From the NCBI GenBank assembly GCA_028286395.1, contig JAQBRS010000001.1:61650-125649 (forward strand): 64,000 nt of DNA, in the 5' to 3' direction. A program made the translations under genes and the position numbers. Source of the DNA: Candidatus Saccharimonadota bacterium (lineage in GTDB: Bacteria > Patescibacteriota > Saccharimonadia > Saccharimonadales > Saccharimonadaceae). The notes beneath the pieces were generated by a model. The model saw only the letters and a list, made by a program, of their open reading frames with translations, was not told where the DNA came from and searched no databases. Position 1 is the first letter of the stretch. Every line of letters starts with the position of its first letter. Below are positions 42,548-51,846 of the stretch, piece by piece.

Positions 42548-43776
42548 GATGGCTTTTCGTTAATCACATCCAAAATGCGCGACAATCGTTAAAGAGTAAT
42601 CGTATGCGCAGTACTTTAACGATGCTCGGCATCACGATTGGTGTTGCAAGTATTACGGCAATCCTCTCACTCAGCGGGGGCGCCAGTCAGATCGTCAGCA
42701 ACCAAGTGAATTCACTGGGTGGAAATATCGCCGTGGTCCGTCCAGGCGCCCAGTCAGAAACACCACTACAAGATCTGTCCCAATTCCCTTCTCCGGAACA
42801 CTTCGCAGCTAGCACGCTGACGACAAGCGACATCGATGCGATTAAAGCCGTCTCTCACGTTTCAGCCGTCGCGCCAATGATGGTCCTGTCGGGTTCAGTG
42901 AAAGCAAAAGCTACTGCGCCGACGAGCACCTCCATCGTCGCCACGACGCCTGATCTTGCGACGGTTAGCGGGCTCAAGGTCCAAGACGGTGAGTTTCTGG
43001 ATCCAAACCTCAACGTATATACAGCAGTTGTCGGCCCTCAGCTGTCGGTTGATATTTTTGGCACCGAGAGCTCAATTGGCAAAACACTCACTATTCGTGG
43101 CAAGGTATTCACGGTCATCGGCGTTCTAAAGCGGACCAGTGACCCAATCAACTACAACGGCGTCGACTTCGACGAATCAATTATCATCAATCAAGAGGCT
43201 GGCCGCCTCATCAATCAAGGCGCCGTCCAAGTGCAACAGATCAACATTCAAAGCGACAGCATCGCTGACCTCAATCAAGTCATCATCGACACTAATAAAG
43301 CGCTCCTAAAAAACCACCTCGGCGAGGCAGACTTTACGGTGCTGTCTGGTGATCAAATTGCGCAACCAACCAATCGACTGTTCTTCGCAATCGCGGGTAC
43401 AACGACGGCAATTGCAGCTATTTCGTTATTGGTCGGTGGTATTGGCATCATGAATATTATGCTCGTCAGCGTGGCCGAACGAACTCGCGAGATTGGTATT
43501 CGAAAGGCCCTCGGCGCCAGTAACGGTGATATCGTCGCCCAATTCTTGATCGAATCACTAGCACTCAGTATTGGTGGTGGCATTAGTGGCTACGTCATCG
43601 GCTACTTGATCTCATTCGGCATTAGTTCATTCCTGCCATTCTTTCCAATCTTTACGTGGGAGATCGCCGTGACTGCAATCGTCGTGTCATTAGTTATTGG
43701 CACACTCTTCGGCATTTATCCGGCTATTCGGGCATCACGAAAAGACCCGATCGACGCTTTGCGCCAGTATGACTGA
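42544..43776 (+). CDS. MacB-type ABC transporter permease
   Basis: 410 residues with the FtsX/MacB plan: TM1 near the start (RSTLTMLGITIGVASITAILSL), a large external MacB periplasmic-core domain (~45-280), then three helices (FFAIAGTTTAIAAISLLVGGIGIMNIM, the IGGGISGYVIGYLISFGISSF region, and ITAIVVSLVIGTLFGIYPA). VSVAERTREIGIRKALGA is the family's coupling motif. It works with the ATPase encoded just upstream. Confidence 0.94.
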   Translation: MRWLFVNHIQNARQSLKSNRMRSTLTMLGITIGVASITAILSLSGGASQIVSNQVNSLGGNIAVVRPGAQSETPLQDLSQFPSPEHFAASTLTTSDIDAIKAVSHVSAVAPMMVLSGSVKAKATAPTSTSIVATTPDLATVSGLKVQDGEFLDPNLNVYTAVVGPQLSVDIFGTESSIGKTLTIRGKVFTVIGVLKRTSDPINYNGVDFDESIIINQEAGRLINQGAVQVQQINIQSDSIADLNQVIIDTNKALLKNHLGEADFTVLSGDQIAQPTNRLFFAIAGTTTAIAAISLLVGGIGIMNIMLVSVAERTREIGIRKALGASNGDIVAQFLIESLALSIGGGISGYVIGYLISFGISSFLPFFPIFTWEIAVTAIVVSLVIGTLFGIYPAIRASRKDPIDALRQYD

Positions 43777-43791
43777 TGTTATTATAAGTAC

Positions 43792-44319
43792 ATGAACGAG
43801 CGCCTTCATCTGCCTCCCTCTCAAAACCCAGTTCCCGATCACAGTTCACTGATTTTTCTTGCTGGTCCTATCCAAGGATCACCAGATTGGCAAAATCCAG
43901 TTGCTGAGGAACTACTTCGTTATCTTCCGAATGCGCACGTTGCAACGCCTCGACGTAACACTACATCTCATGATGAATTTGATTATAACGAGCAAGTACT
44001 CTGGGAATTAAAGCATCTTGAAAGGAGTCACACGCTTGGTGTGATTAGTTTCTGGTTTGCCGCAAGAGATTTTGCACTCGAATACGAAGAGGGTCGATCT
44101 TACGCCCAAACCTCTCGCGTCGAGATCGGTCGCGCACTGGGGTGGTGCGATGCGCACCCATTTCCACTCGTCGTCGGATTTGATCCTGAGTATACCCCTA
44201 ACGGTGGCGGTAACGAACGATACCTGCGCGCCATGCTAGGCGCTAAGGGAATTGCGGTCTACGATTCGATTGATACGGTAATCGCGCAGACAATCGAACA
44301 ACTTCCGTCGAAATTCTAA
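43792..44319 (+). CDS. Nucleoside 2-deoxyribosyltransferase-like protein
   Basis: 175 residues. FLAGPIQGSPDWQ (substrate loop), FDYNEQVLWELKHLERSHTLGVISFWF (the acidic active-site region), and SRVEIGRALGW with the likely catalytic Glu match the nucleoside deoxyribosyltransferase family, which swaps bases between deoxyribosides for salvage. A Patescibacterium depends on salvage, so the role fits. Its stop overlaps the pgi/pmi stop. Confidence 0.82.
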   Translation: MNERLHLPPSQNPVPDHSSLIFLAGPIQGSPDWQNPVAEELLRYLPNAHVATPRRNTTSHDEFDYNEQVLWELKHLERSHTLGVISFWFAARDFALEYEEGRSYAQTSRVEIGRALGWCDAHPFPLVVGFDPEYTPNGGGNERYLRAMLGAKGIAVYDSIDTVIAQTIEQLPSKF

Positions 44320-45359
44320 AGTTCTTTTTTGAGTTTTTCGATAAGTTCGACAGGAGTCGGATCAACACCATTCAACACGGCGACATAAATACTGACGTAA
44401 TCAGCGAAGATAGATCCCCACAGCATTTGAGCGATGAGTGAATCACCCCTCAGGTTAATAGTCGTTGCTTTTGGTCGTAAACCACTCAATAGGCGATCCG
44501 TAATTTCAAATCGCCTTAAGATCTGAGGATGTTCAAATGAACTGACCAGATCAAAGACAACAAACGGCTTTTCAACAGGGTGCGAGGTCCAGCCCATAAA
44601 TTCATTGTGATTGAATTCAGAGAATTCGTTCCAAAACGAAAGATTTTTGGCATTCTCGTTCCAACTAATCTTCCACTTATAAGCAACGGGTGCGGTCAAT
44701 GCACCGCCGTAAAAGACTGGGGACTTACCAACTGCCTGTTCGGCGAGCTGTTTCGCCCAGTTGTCTTCAGTTGGAACGGTTGCTGCCCAAGAGGCGCTTT
44801 CTTGTCCAAGCCATTCAGACAAATCGGCGACTTCCTGTAGCTTGCCCTCGACGATACCAAAGGTTTCAAAGATTGCCAGTAATGCACGGAGGTTATAGAT
44901 GACCGCCATACGAGGCTGTAGTCCACTTGGAAGCGTCGCGTACGAGATGTCGTGTTCAGTTGCAATCTCCACCAGTTTTCCACCAGATGCAATGACGCCA
45001 ATTTGCGCGCCAGCGACAATCGCCTGGTTTAATGCGCTCACTGTCTCTTCGGTGTTTCCCGAATAACTACTCGCAACGACTAACGTGCTTGGGCCGACGT
45101 AAGCCGGCAAGTCATAAGCACGGATAATTTCGAATGGAATCTTGATATCATTTCGAAGCCATACTTTCGCTAGCAGTGCCGCAAGAGCCGATCCGCCCAT
45201 TCCTGTCACGACGATACTCGTGATTGCACGATCGTCATGTTCACTATTTAAAACGACTGCATCAAACGATGCTTGTTTATATTGTTCTGCTGCAACTTTC
45301 AAAGCCCCCTCGGGATCTTTTTGCGCTAGTACGTTCTCGTTATCTAAAGTATCACTCAC
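44316..45359 (-). CDS. Phosphoglucose/phosphomannose isomerase, SIS-domain type
   Basis: 347 residues with two SIS domains. VVTGMGGSALAALLAK, VVASSYSGNTEETVSAL (the sugar-phosphate Ser/Thr loop) and a C-terminal PI-SIM-like EFSEFNHNEFMGW with the catalytic Glu and His mark the bifunctional PGI/PMI family. It would link glucose 6-P, fructose 6-P and mannose 6-P and so feed both zwf and glycolysis. The start is GTG (MSDTLDNE). Confidence 0.88.
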   Translation of the reverse strand: MSDTLDNENVLAQKDPEGALKVAAEQYKQASFDAVVLNSEHDDRAITSIVVTGMGGSALAALLAKVWLRNDIKIPFEIIRAYDLPAYVGPSTLVVASSYSGNTEETVSALNQAIVAGAQIGVIASGGKLVEIATEHDISYATLPSGLQPRMAVIYNLRALLAIFETFGIVEGKLQEVADLSEWLGQESASWAATVPTEDNWAKQLAEQAVGKSPVFYGGALTAPVAYKWKISWNENAKNLSFWNEFSEFNHNEFMGWTSHPVEKPFVVFDLVSSFEHPQILRRFEITDRLLSGLRPKATTINLRGDSLIAQMLWGSIFADYVSIYVAVLNGVDPTPVELIEKLKKEL

Positions 45360-45440
45360 CAGTATTGCCCTACCCTTTGGAACTATGATACAGTATTTTT
45401 AACGAAGCATAAGCACAATAAGCAGAAATTAGGGGTGGGC

Positions 45441-45947
45441 ATGGACATTACGCCGCAAGATGAGCAGCAACAACCAATTAGTGACGACCAAGAATTAGCG
45501 AAAGCGCTCGCTGGCGTCATGCCCGATGTTCCTGATCCAGTCATTCTTGATACCCCTGCAACTGCAGTCACAGCCCCTGCTAGTGTATTCCCAGAACCAC
45601 CCGCTCCTGGCACCACGCTCCCTCCTCTTGACGATGCGTCATTACTTCCAGAGCCAACTGCACTTCCCACTCCTTCGCTCAGCGATTCATCTTCAAGCGA
45701 TCTTGATAGCATCAAGAAAAATGCCCTTGAGGAACTTCGTCCTCTCATCGACCGGGTTGATCTTCCCGCTGAAGAAAAGTTCGACACCTATCTTATGCTC
45801 ATCCGCAGTACCGATGATGCTTCACTAATCGCACCTGCGCACACCGTTGCGCAGCTCATTACGGATGAAAAACGACGTGCCGAAGCTCTTCTCGATATCA
45901 TTAAAGAAATCGACTACCTTTCTCGCAACAATCAACCAGCCGCATAA
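45441..45947 (+). CDS. Hypothetical Pro-rich protein
   Basis: 168 residues from the ATG 7 bases after AGGGG; the ORF-track start is an in-frame GTG two codons earlier. The first half is acidic and Pro/Ala/Thr-rich, likely disordered; the second is helical (ALEELRPLIDRVDLPAEEKFDTYLMLI) and ends with EIDYLSRNNQPAA. No membrane segment. No family recognised. Confidence 0.6.
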   Translation: MDITPQDEQQQPISDDQELAKALAGVMPDVPDPVILDTPATAVTAPASVFPEPPAPGTTLPPLDDASLLPEPTALPTPSLSDSSSSDLDSIKKNALEELRPLIDRVDLPAEEKFDTYLMLIRSTDDASLIAPAHTVAQLITDEKRRAEALLDIIKEIDYLSRNNQPAA

Positions 45948-45996
45948 GTGACATCGTCACTTCTCCCCACGCAAGACTTACGGTACAATTGATGTA

Positions 45997-47031
45997 ATGT
46001 CAGTACGTTTCGCCACACATAAAGAAATCTTGAAATGGGATGCTTTAATCCTTTCAAATCCAGATGGTGGCAACGTCTTCTCTAGTTTTGAATATGCAGA
46101 GCAAAAAACAACTGGTGGATACAAGCACCGGTTTTTGATTGTCAACAAGTTAGCGGTCACCGTTCTAGAGAAAAACACTCCCCCACTAGGCAAGCTTTGG
46201 TATTTGCCAAAAGGCCCGAACGTGACGAGCTCGAAAGCATTATTCGACACTCTCAAACAGATCAAGCCATTTGCCAAGAAGCGCGGTGTTTTTGCTGTAC
46301 GTATCGAAACTGAACTCCTTAGGACTCAGCAACCAACGGTCTCCCGTCACGGCCTTCAAAAAGCTGCGCCAATCATCCCCAACCCCTCAACGATCACCCT
46401 CGACCTCAAGCCAAGCCTCGATGATATCCTGATGAGCCTTCCCCAGAAAGGTCGCCACGCTATTCGCCGAGCAGAACGTGATGGGGTCACCGTCGAACTT
46501 GTCTCTTCAACGGACAAGAACTGTAAGACAATGTACAAACTACTCAGTGAAACAGCGGAAGGTCAATTTGGTATCCGTAGTTATAATTACTACAAAACCT
46601 TCTGGCAACGGTTTGAAAAAGCCGGCTATGGTCAACTCTTCTTCGCATCATACGAAGGTAAGGTTGTCGCCGGTGCCTACGCTATGGTCTATGGCACAAA
46701 AAGTACCTACAAAGACGGCGCCTCTATTCGCAAACGAACCGCTTATGGCGCAAGCCATTTTCTTCAGTGGAATGTCATCGAGTGGGCAAAGAATCACGGC
46801 GCATCGATTCACGACTTCTGTGGTTCACCGCCAAGTGACGAGCTCGACAATCCCGATCACCCACATCACGGCATCGGACTCTTCAAGACTGCCTTTAACA
46901 AAACCGTTACTGACTATATTGGCTGTTACGACCTTGTTATTAGTCCGGTTCGTTACAAAGCGTGGACGAAACTTGGTGAGCGCGTCTATCGCCACTTCTA
47001 TTTCAAACGCACTAAAGACTACTATTACTAG
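45997..47031 (+). CDS. FemAB/FemX-type peptidyltransferase
   Basis: 344 residues with two GNAT-like domains. SLPQKGRHAIRRAERDGV followed by the helix around YNYYKTFWQRFEKAGYGQLFFASYEGKVVAGAY is the typical Fem core, and IHDFCGSPP(S)D is a late motif. Fem enzymes add amino acids from charged tRNA to lipid II. TACAAT ends 7 bases before the ATG, predicting a leaderless mRNA. A second Fem gene lies at 53267. Confidence 0.88.
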   Translation: MSVRFATHKEILKWDALILSNPDGGNVFSSFEYAEQKTTGGYKHRFLIVNKLAVTVLEKNTPPLGKLWYLPKGPNVTSSKALFDTLKQIKPFAKKRGVFAVRIETELLRTQQPTVSRHGLQKAAPIIPNPSTITLDLKPSLDDILMSLPQKGRHAIRRAERDGVTVELVSSTDKNCKTMYKLLSETAEGQFGIRSYNYYKTFWQRFEKAGYGQLFFASYEGKVVAGAYAMVYGTKSTYKDGASIRKRTAYGASHFLQWNVIEWAKNHGASIHDFCGSPPSDELDNPDHPHHGIGLFKTAFNKTVTDYIGCYDLVISPVRYKAWTKLGERVYRHFYFKRTKDYYY

Positions 47032-47048
47032 AGCCCGGAGGATCACTT

Positions 47049-47924
47049 ATGACACTTATTAACCGTACTGTTCTCATGTCTGACGCCCAGCATTTTAGCG
47101 CCGAGCAAGCCATTAATCCCTATTACGATGATCAAAACGTCGATCTTGCGCGAGCTATTAGCGAACACGCTGCAATCTCCCATGCGCTTTCTGAGGCTGG
47201 TGTTACAATCACTTCGGTCCCCTCGCCCGTTGATAGCCAAGACGGTGTCTATACCGCCAACTGGGCGCTCGTTCGTGGCGATAAAGCAATTCTTGCTCGC
47301 CTTCCCGATGTTCGCAAGGCCGAGGAAGCTTACGCCAAACAAGTCCTGGAACAACTTGGCAAAACGGTCATCGAAACGCCGGAAGGCCTCAAATTTAGCG
47401 GCCAGGGCGATGCCCTCGCCTGCGGTAACTACCTATTTTGCGGTCAAGGCTACCGAAGCGATGAAGCGGCACAGGCCTTTGCCGCCAAAGAACTTGGCTA
47501 TGATCGCATTCAATTACAGACTGTCCCCGAGCTCGATGAAGCAGGAAACCCGATGAACAATGCCGTTTCTGGCTGGGCAGATAGCTTCTTTTACGACATC
47601 GACCTTGCCCTATCAATCATTAAGGCGCCAGAAGGCGACCGAAAAGGCCTTATCGCCTACTGCCCCGAGGCTTTCATGCCCGAGAGTCAGCAGATCCTCG
47701 CCACTTTTGATGGCGTCGATAAGATCGAGGTCAGCATCGATGAAGCAACCCATGCCTTTGCCCAAAATCTCGTTTCGACAGGCGAAACGGTCGTCATGAG
47801 TGCCCATGCGCCAAAGTTTACAGCCGAACTCAAAGCGCGCGGGCTAAAAGTGTTAACGCCTGAGGTATCCGAACTTGCCAAAGGTGGTGGCTATATTCGT
47901 TGCACTACACTCACGCTCGACTGA
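47049..47924 (+). CDS. Amidinotransferase/DDAH-like protein
   Basis: 291 residues of the pentein fold used by arginine-modifying enzymes. Seen are DGVYTANW (substrate Asp), FSGQGDALACGNYLF, DSFFYDIDLALS and the final GGGYIRCTTLTLD with the nucleophile Cys. The position where relatives have a catalytic His (FYHLD-like) reads FYDID. Dimethylarginine hydrolase or a related hydrolase is the closest reading; activity is uncertain. GGAGG sits 7 bases before the ATG, directly after the Fem gene. Confidence 0.7.
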   Translation: MTLINRTVLMSDAQHFSAEQAINPYYDDQNVDLARAISEHAAISHALSEAGVTITSVPSPVDSQDGVYTANWALVRGDKAILARLPDVRKAEEAYAKQVLEQLGKTVIETPEGLKFSGQGDALACGNYLFCGQGYRSDEAAQAFAAKELGYDRIQLQTVPELDEAGNPMNNAVSGWADSFFYDIDLALSIIKAPEGDRKGLIAYCPEAFMPESQQILATFDGVDKIEVSIDEATHAFAQNLVSTGETVVMSAHAPKFTAELKARGLKVLTPEVSELAKGGGYIRCTTLTLD

Positions 47925-47925
47925 T

Positions 47926-49236
47926 CTACTGCTTCTCCTCTTTGAGTGCCTGCAGTGCAGCCCGAGCAACCTCGGCTTCATTCCACGGATAGATGCCATC
48001 GGCACGCTCGATCGTGAGTTCATGACCTTTTCCAAGTAATACAACGACATCATCCTTAGAGGTTGCCTGCGTCATCGCAAAGCCAATCGCTTCTTCACGA
48101 TCAAGAATAAGAAACAGATCTTCGTTATCTTTCTTACCTGCTGTTCGTGCACCCTCAGCGATCGCTTCCATAATCTGGTTACCATCAACGTCGCGATCAT
48201 CTTCTTCAGTCACAATAACAACATCAGCGCTCTCTGCTGCAATACGGCCCTGAACAGATCGTTTTTCTTCGTCGCGTCGTCCTGCGGATCCAAACACGGC
48301 AATCAACTTCCCTTTCGTGAGCGGACGGACACTCTCGAAGAATCGTTCGAACGCATCAGGCGTACTGGCGAAGTCGACGATAACTTGAAACTTTTGTCCC
48401 TCATCAACTACGTTCATTCGGCCTTCAACCCCTTTTAGCGCAGCGATGCCTTTTTCAATTTCAGCCCTGGATAGTCCAAGTTTTCGTCCCACAGCGATCG
48501 CGGCCAAACTATTGCTGACGTTGAACTCACCAGGAATATTAACCTTAATGTTGTAATGATCACTACCAATTGTTGCTGTGTACGTTGAATGATCCGCCTT
48601 TAGCTTCACGTCGCTTGCTTCAAGTGATCCGACACCAATTCCATATGTTGTGTGGTTTGCAACAGTATTCACAAACTTTGTTGCACTGGGATCCTGTGCA
48701 TTGACGACGCCAAAACGAAGTCCGTGCCGATTCGCTATCTTGAAGAGGCGTCGTTTTGCCTCAACATACTTTTCAAACGTTCCGTGATAATCAAGGTGCT
48801 CGTGAGTAATGTTCGTCATGACAGCGATCTCATAGGGCACACCCCATACGCGATATTGTGCTAACGAGTGGCTCGACGTTTCGACGACGACCCATTCGAC
48901 ACCAGCATTAGCGTATTCACGAAGCTTCTTCTGAAGAATTCCCGCCTGTGCCGTCGTGATGTGTTCGGATTGCGGAATGATATTGTCACCAATCCCATTC
49001 GCAACAGTCGTCAGAAGCGCGACTTTTACACCAGCCTCGTGAAGTAAACGATGAATCATGAAAGAGGTCGTTGTCTTGCCGTTTGTTCCTGTCACCCCGA
49101 TAACGTGTAGTTTACGCCCTGGAAAACCGTAACGAATGTTCATGATTACCGCTTCACCCAGGTGACCATACGGTTCAATTTTTTTGAATAATCCCGTTGG
49201 GATAAGTGTTTTTACTATTTTTCGTAGTGATGCCAT
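47926..49236 (-). CDS. murE: MurE-type Mur ligase, short form
   Basis: 436 residues: central ATPase GVTGTNGKTTTSFM, THEHLDYHGT, and the C-terminal domain with FGSAGRRDEEKR. The usual N-terminal UDP-binding Rossmann domain is reduced to about 45 residues. The DNPR motif that selects meso-diaminopimelate is replaced by EDDRDVDG, so the third residue added is probably not DAP. TATAAT ends 6 bases before the ATG, with no Shine-Dalgarno. A related Mur-like ligase role cannot be excluded. Confidence 0.85.
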   Translation of the reverse strand: MASLRKIVKTLIPTGLFKKIEPYGHLGEAVIMNIRYGFPGRKLHVIGVTGTNGKTTTSFMIHRLLHEAGVKVALLTTVANGIGDNIIPQSEHITTAQAGILQKKLREYANAGVEWVVVETSSHSLAQYRVWGVPYEIAVMTNITHEHLDYHGTFEKYVEAKRRLFKIANRHGLRFGVVNAQDPSATKFVNTVANHTTYGIGVGSLEASDVKLKADHSTYTATIGSDHYNIKVNIPGEFNVSNSLAAIAVGRKLGLSRAEIEKGIAALKGVEGRMNVVDEGQKFQVIVDFASTPDAFERFFESVRPLTKGKLIAVFGSAGRRDEEKRSVQGRIAAESADVVIVTEEDDRDVDGNQIMEAIAEGARTAGKKDNEDLFLILDREEAIGFAMTQATSKDDVVVLLGKGHELTIERADGIYPWNEAEVARAALQALKEEKQ

Positions 49237-49249
49237 ACAGTCATTATAC

Positions 49250-51745
49250 CTAAGAGGCTGGTTTCGCCCACCTTCTCTTTAAAATAATAAACACAGTGAT
49301 CAATGTGGCGATACTGCCACCGATAATATATATAAGTAATCCTATGCGTTGCGTGACCCGTCTTGCATCGTGAATGAGCTTTGGAGGACTGGATGCGACC
49401 ACGAGAGATTTCGTTTTTACATCCCGAACGCCCAATACGTCTTGTGAATCAGTCGCCACTGCCCCAGAACCACCGTTGCCAATACCCACGCCACCTACCG
49501 CTTCACCTTTTTGATCAATCGTTACGAACTGGTATACGTCGATGGTATCGCCGGCGCTATTGTCTCCAAGCAAATGTAGCGTGTGAAACCCCGGCTCAAC
49601 GTACAAAGGAATCGATACGGCTCCATCCAACCCTCCATCTACGTTAGTGGTCATAGTTCCTAGTAAGGTTGTTTCGGAGTGAATCTCTACTCGCACTGTC
49701 GATTGAGGCTCAAAGCTACTATTTGGAACATGGATAATAAGTTTGTTGGACGATTCGTCTGCCAAAGTAACAAATGCTGATACATACGATTGCCTGTTTT
49801 TATTCCCATCCGTTACGCCCCAATACGATGGTGGTACAGTGCTAACAAGAGGCGTGACACACGCCATCGGATCGGTGACGCAGGTTGCATCTTGGCTCAG
49901 TCCAGGATGCGCAGAGAGAATCGAGTCTGCGACCAGCGCATGCCCTAACGGGGTGGGATGAAATGTACCTGCACCAATAATCTTAAGCATCGGAAGCCGA
50001 CTAATCACTGCAATATCGTCACCCAGCCGTATTCCGTTCATGGCCTCAGATACAACATCACTACACAAGGCCTTACCTTTCATGCTTTTTTCAATGTCAA
50101 GGAAGGTAAACCCGGCTTTTTGCGTTGCAGCGTGAACGATTTGATTAAGATACTCCAAACTCTGCTCAATAAACACCCTTTCCGTATAGTCGAGCAGTAT
50201 TCCCGTGACGGGATCACAGACTCCGTTCGCATCAATAATATCCGGATACCCCACAACATACACTTTTGTATCGTGATACTCTTTAGAAATATGCGAGAAA
50301 AGTGTTCCAAGCGTATCAAATAGTCTTTTAATTTCACCAGCCGTTGCCTGTAATCCTTCACCTTTTGCCCATTCGCAGGTATCAGGCATTGCGCAGACGC
50401 TCAACTTCCCCATCAATCCCGCGTCATTACCCCCGACACCGACAGTGATCATCTCAGGATTATAGCGCTCTAAAAAAACGGACTGGAGCGCCCTTCCAGG
50501 CTGAAATATATCCACTGCCTTGGCCTGTACGGCCGTCTTATCAGATACAGAGAGTTTTAGGCCCGAGTCTCCCAGCCGATTACCCTGTCCCCAATACGTA
50601 TCACTTGATCCAATAATATCCCCTACTTTTGCGCCCGCGCAGGCAACCGATTGCATATTCGACTGAGGTATGCCGATTTTCATTGCTACCAAAAACGGAT
50701 ACGCCCGCCTGCTGACATGACAATTATCGACACTGTCGTTTGTTCCAGCTTCGTAGTAGCTCATATCGGTTTCGCCTTCACCACTCGTGAATGAATCCCC
50801 TAAAGCGAGCAGTTCTAAAGAACGGGGCGGACTTGCTCCATGCTCAAGAAAAACTACCCGCTGAACTTCGTTTCCTCTTCGTATTATGACCGATAAATGA
50901 TGCCCGTCATCCGAAAAATGCGGATAATCTACAGGAGAGAAACTATGAAGTAGTGTATTTGTGTCGATAGCGCTCATGGGACACCCGACGAACTGGGGAT
51001 CATGTTCGATTTTTACTAACCCGCACGTTTTATTAACTTCAATGACCGATAACCCAGTGTTTATTGCCGTCACTGCAACATTCTTGCCATCATTAGAAAC
51101 AGCAAACTTACTATAAAGATACCCTGCCGGTTTAATCAGTTTACTTTCAAATGAGTCAGTATTCACAAGTAGCAAACCTATGCCATTCAGTTCCATGATC
51201 AGCCACGCTCCATTATTTGAAAGGCTGAAAGAGGACGTCCAAATATATTGGCCCGCACCGTCCATTACCTCAAAATCTGGATGCATAGTATCGAAAACAT
51301 ATCGAATATTTCCAGTTGACGTATGAACGCTCTCTATGCGTTTCGAGGCGTGAAGAAATACAACCGTTCCAAAACCGGATGAATTACTATGGCGCTGCGT
51401 TACCAGCATGTCTCGATCCGCTACATATTGACAAAGAACCCCCTCGCAAATTCCCTCAAGTGGATATACTTCATCACTAAAAGGAAATTGCACCGCCCCT
51501 TTGTTCGATCCCATGTCACCGGTGTACCCAATCTTTATACCGTGTCCGGCGAAAAAGCACGCTTTTATCGTGGCTCCGTCAACAAACTCACCCTCACACT
51601 CTGTCGCAGGATTCATGGTAGATCTGGTACTTTTTACGACTATCGGAGCACCATGTATCCAATCCGCATCGGTGGCACTAACGGAGGTAGATATACCTGT
51701 TGACCCTATAAATAGCATCACTAAAAACACGGCTATCGCCTTCAT
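49250..51745 (-). CDS. Large extracellular SGNH/GDSL hydrolase with C-terminal anchor
   Basis: 831 residues with a signal peptide (to about SVSA, 24). Residues ~40-310 look like beta-propeller-type repeats. A GDSL esterase domain follows: ALGDSFTSGEGETD (catalytic Ser), VGVGGNDAG (oxyanion Gly/Asn), and GAGTFHPTPLGH (catalytic His). Next comes a possible Ig-like part (~650-760), then a TM helix (IGLLIYIIGGSIATLITVFII) and RRWAKP, so the enzyme faces outside. The GDSF-SGEG form is common in actinobacterial lipases. It may act on lipids or acetylated polymers of a host or of its own wall. GGAGGG precedes the ATG. Confidence 0.8.
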   Translation of the reverse strand: MKAIAVFLVMLFIGSTGISTSVSATDADWIHGAPIVVKSTRSTMNPATECEGEFVDGATIKACFFAGHGIKIGYTGDMGSNKGAVQFPFSDEVYPLEGICEGVLCQYVADRDMLVTQRHSNSSGFGTVVFLHASKRIESVHTSTGNIRYVFDTMHPDFEVMDGAGQYIWTSSFSLSNNGAWLIMELNGIGLLLVNTDSFESKLIKPAGYLYSKFAVSNDGKNVAVTAINTGLSVIEVNKTCGLVKIEHDPQFVGCPMSAIDTNTLLHSFSPVDYPHFSDDGHHLSVIIRRGNEVQRVVFLEHGASPPRSLELLALGDSFTSGEGETDMSYYEAGTNDSVDNCHVSRRAYPFLVAMKIGIPQSNMQSVACAGAKVGDIIGSSDTYWGQGNRLGDSGLKLSVSDKTAVQAKAVDIFQPGRALQSVFLERYNPEMITVGVGGNDAGLMGKLSVCAMPDTCEWAKGEGLQATAGEIKRLFDTLGTLFSHISKEYHDTKVYVVGYPDIIDANGVCDPVTGILLDYTERVFIEQSLEYLNQIVHAATQKAGFTFLDIEKSMKGKALCSDVVSEAMNGIRLGDDIAVISRLPMLKIIGAGTFHPTPLGHALVADSILSAHPGLSQDATCVTDPMACVTPLVSTVPPSYWGVTDGNKNRQSYVSAFVTLADESSNKLIIHVPNSSFEPQSTVRVEIHSETTLLGTMTTNVDGGLDGAVSIPLYVEPGFHTLHLLGDNSAGDTIDVYQFVTIDQKGEAVGGVGIGNGGSGAVATDSQDVLGVRDVKTKSLVVASSPPKLIHDARRVTQRIGLLIYIIGGSIATLITVFIILKRRWAKPAS

Positions 51746-51830
51746 TCTACCCTCCTGTTTGTCTGCTCTCTGTATCTACCTTAAGGTCATTCTCAGTATC
51801 AAGCAACCTGAATCGTGAAAAAGTTCATCA

Positions 51831-51839
51831 TGTTATAAT
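51831..51839 (+). promoter_or_regulatory. Extended -10 of tsaD
   Basis: TGTTATAAT ends 7 bases before the tsaD ATG; no Shine-Dalgarno lies between, so a leaderless mRNA is expected. No good -35 is visible. Confidence 0.7.
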
Positions 51840-51846
51840 GTAACAG

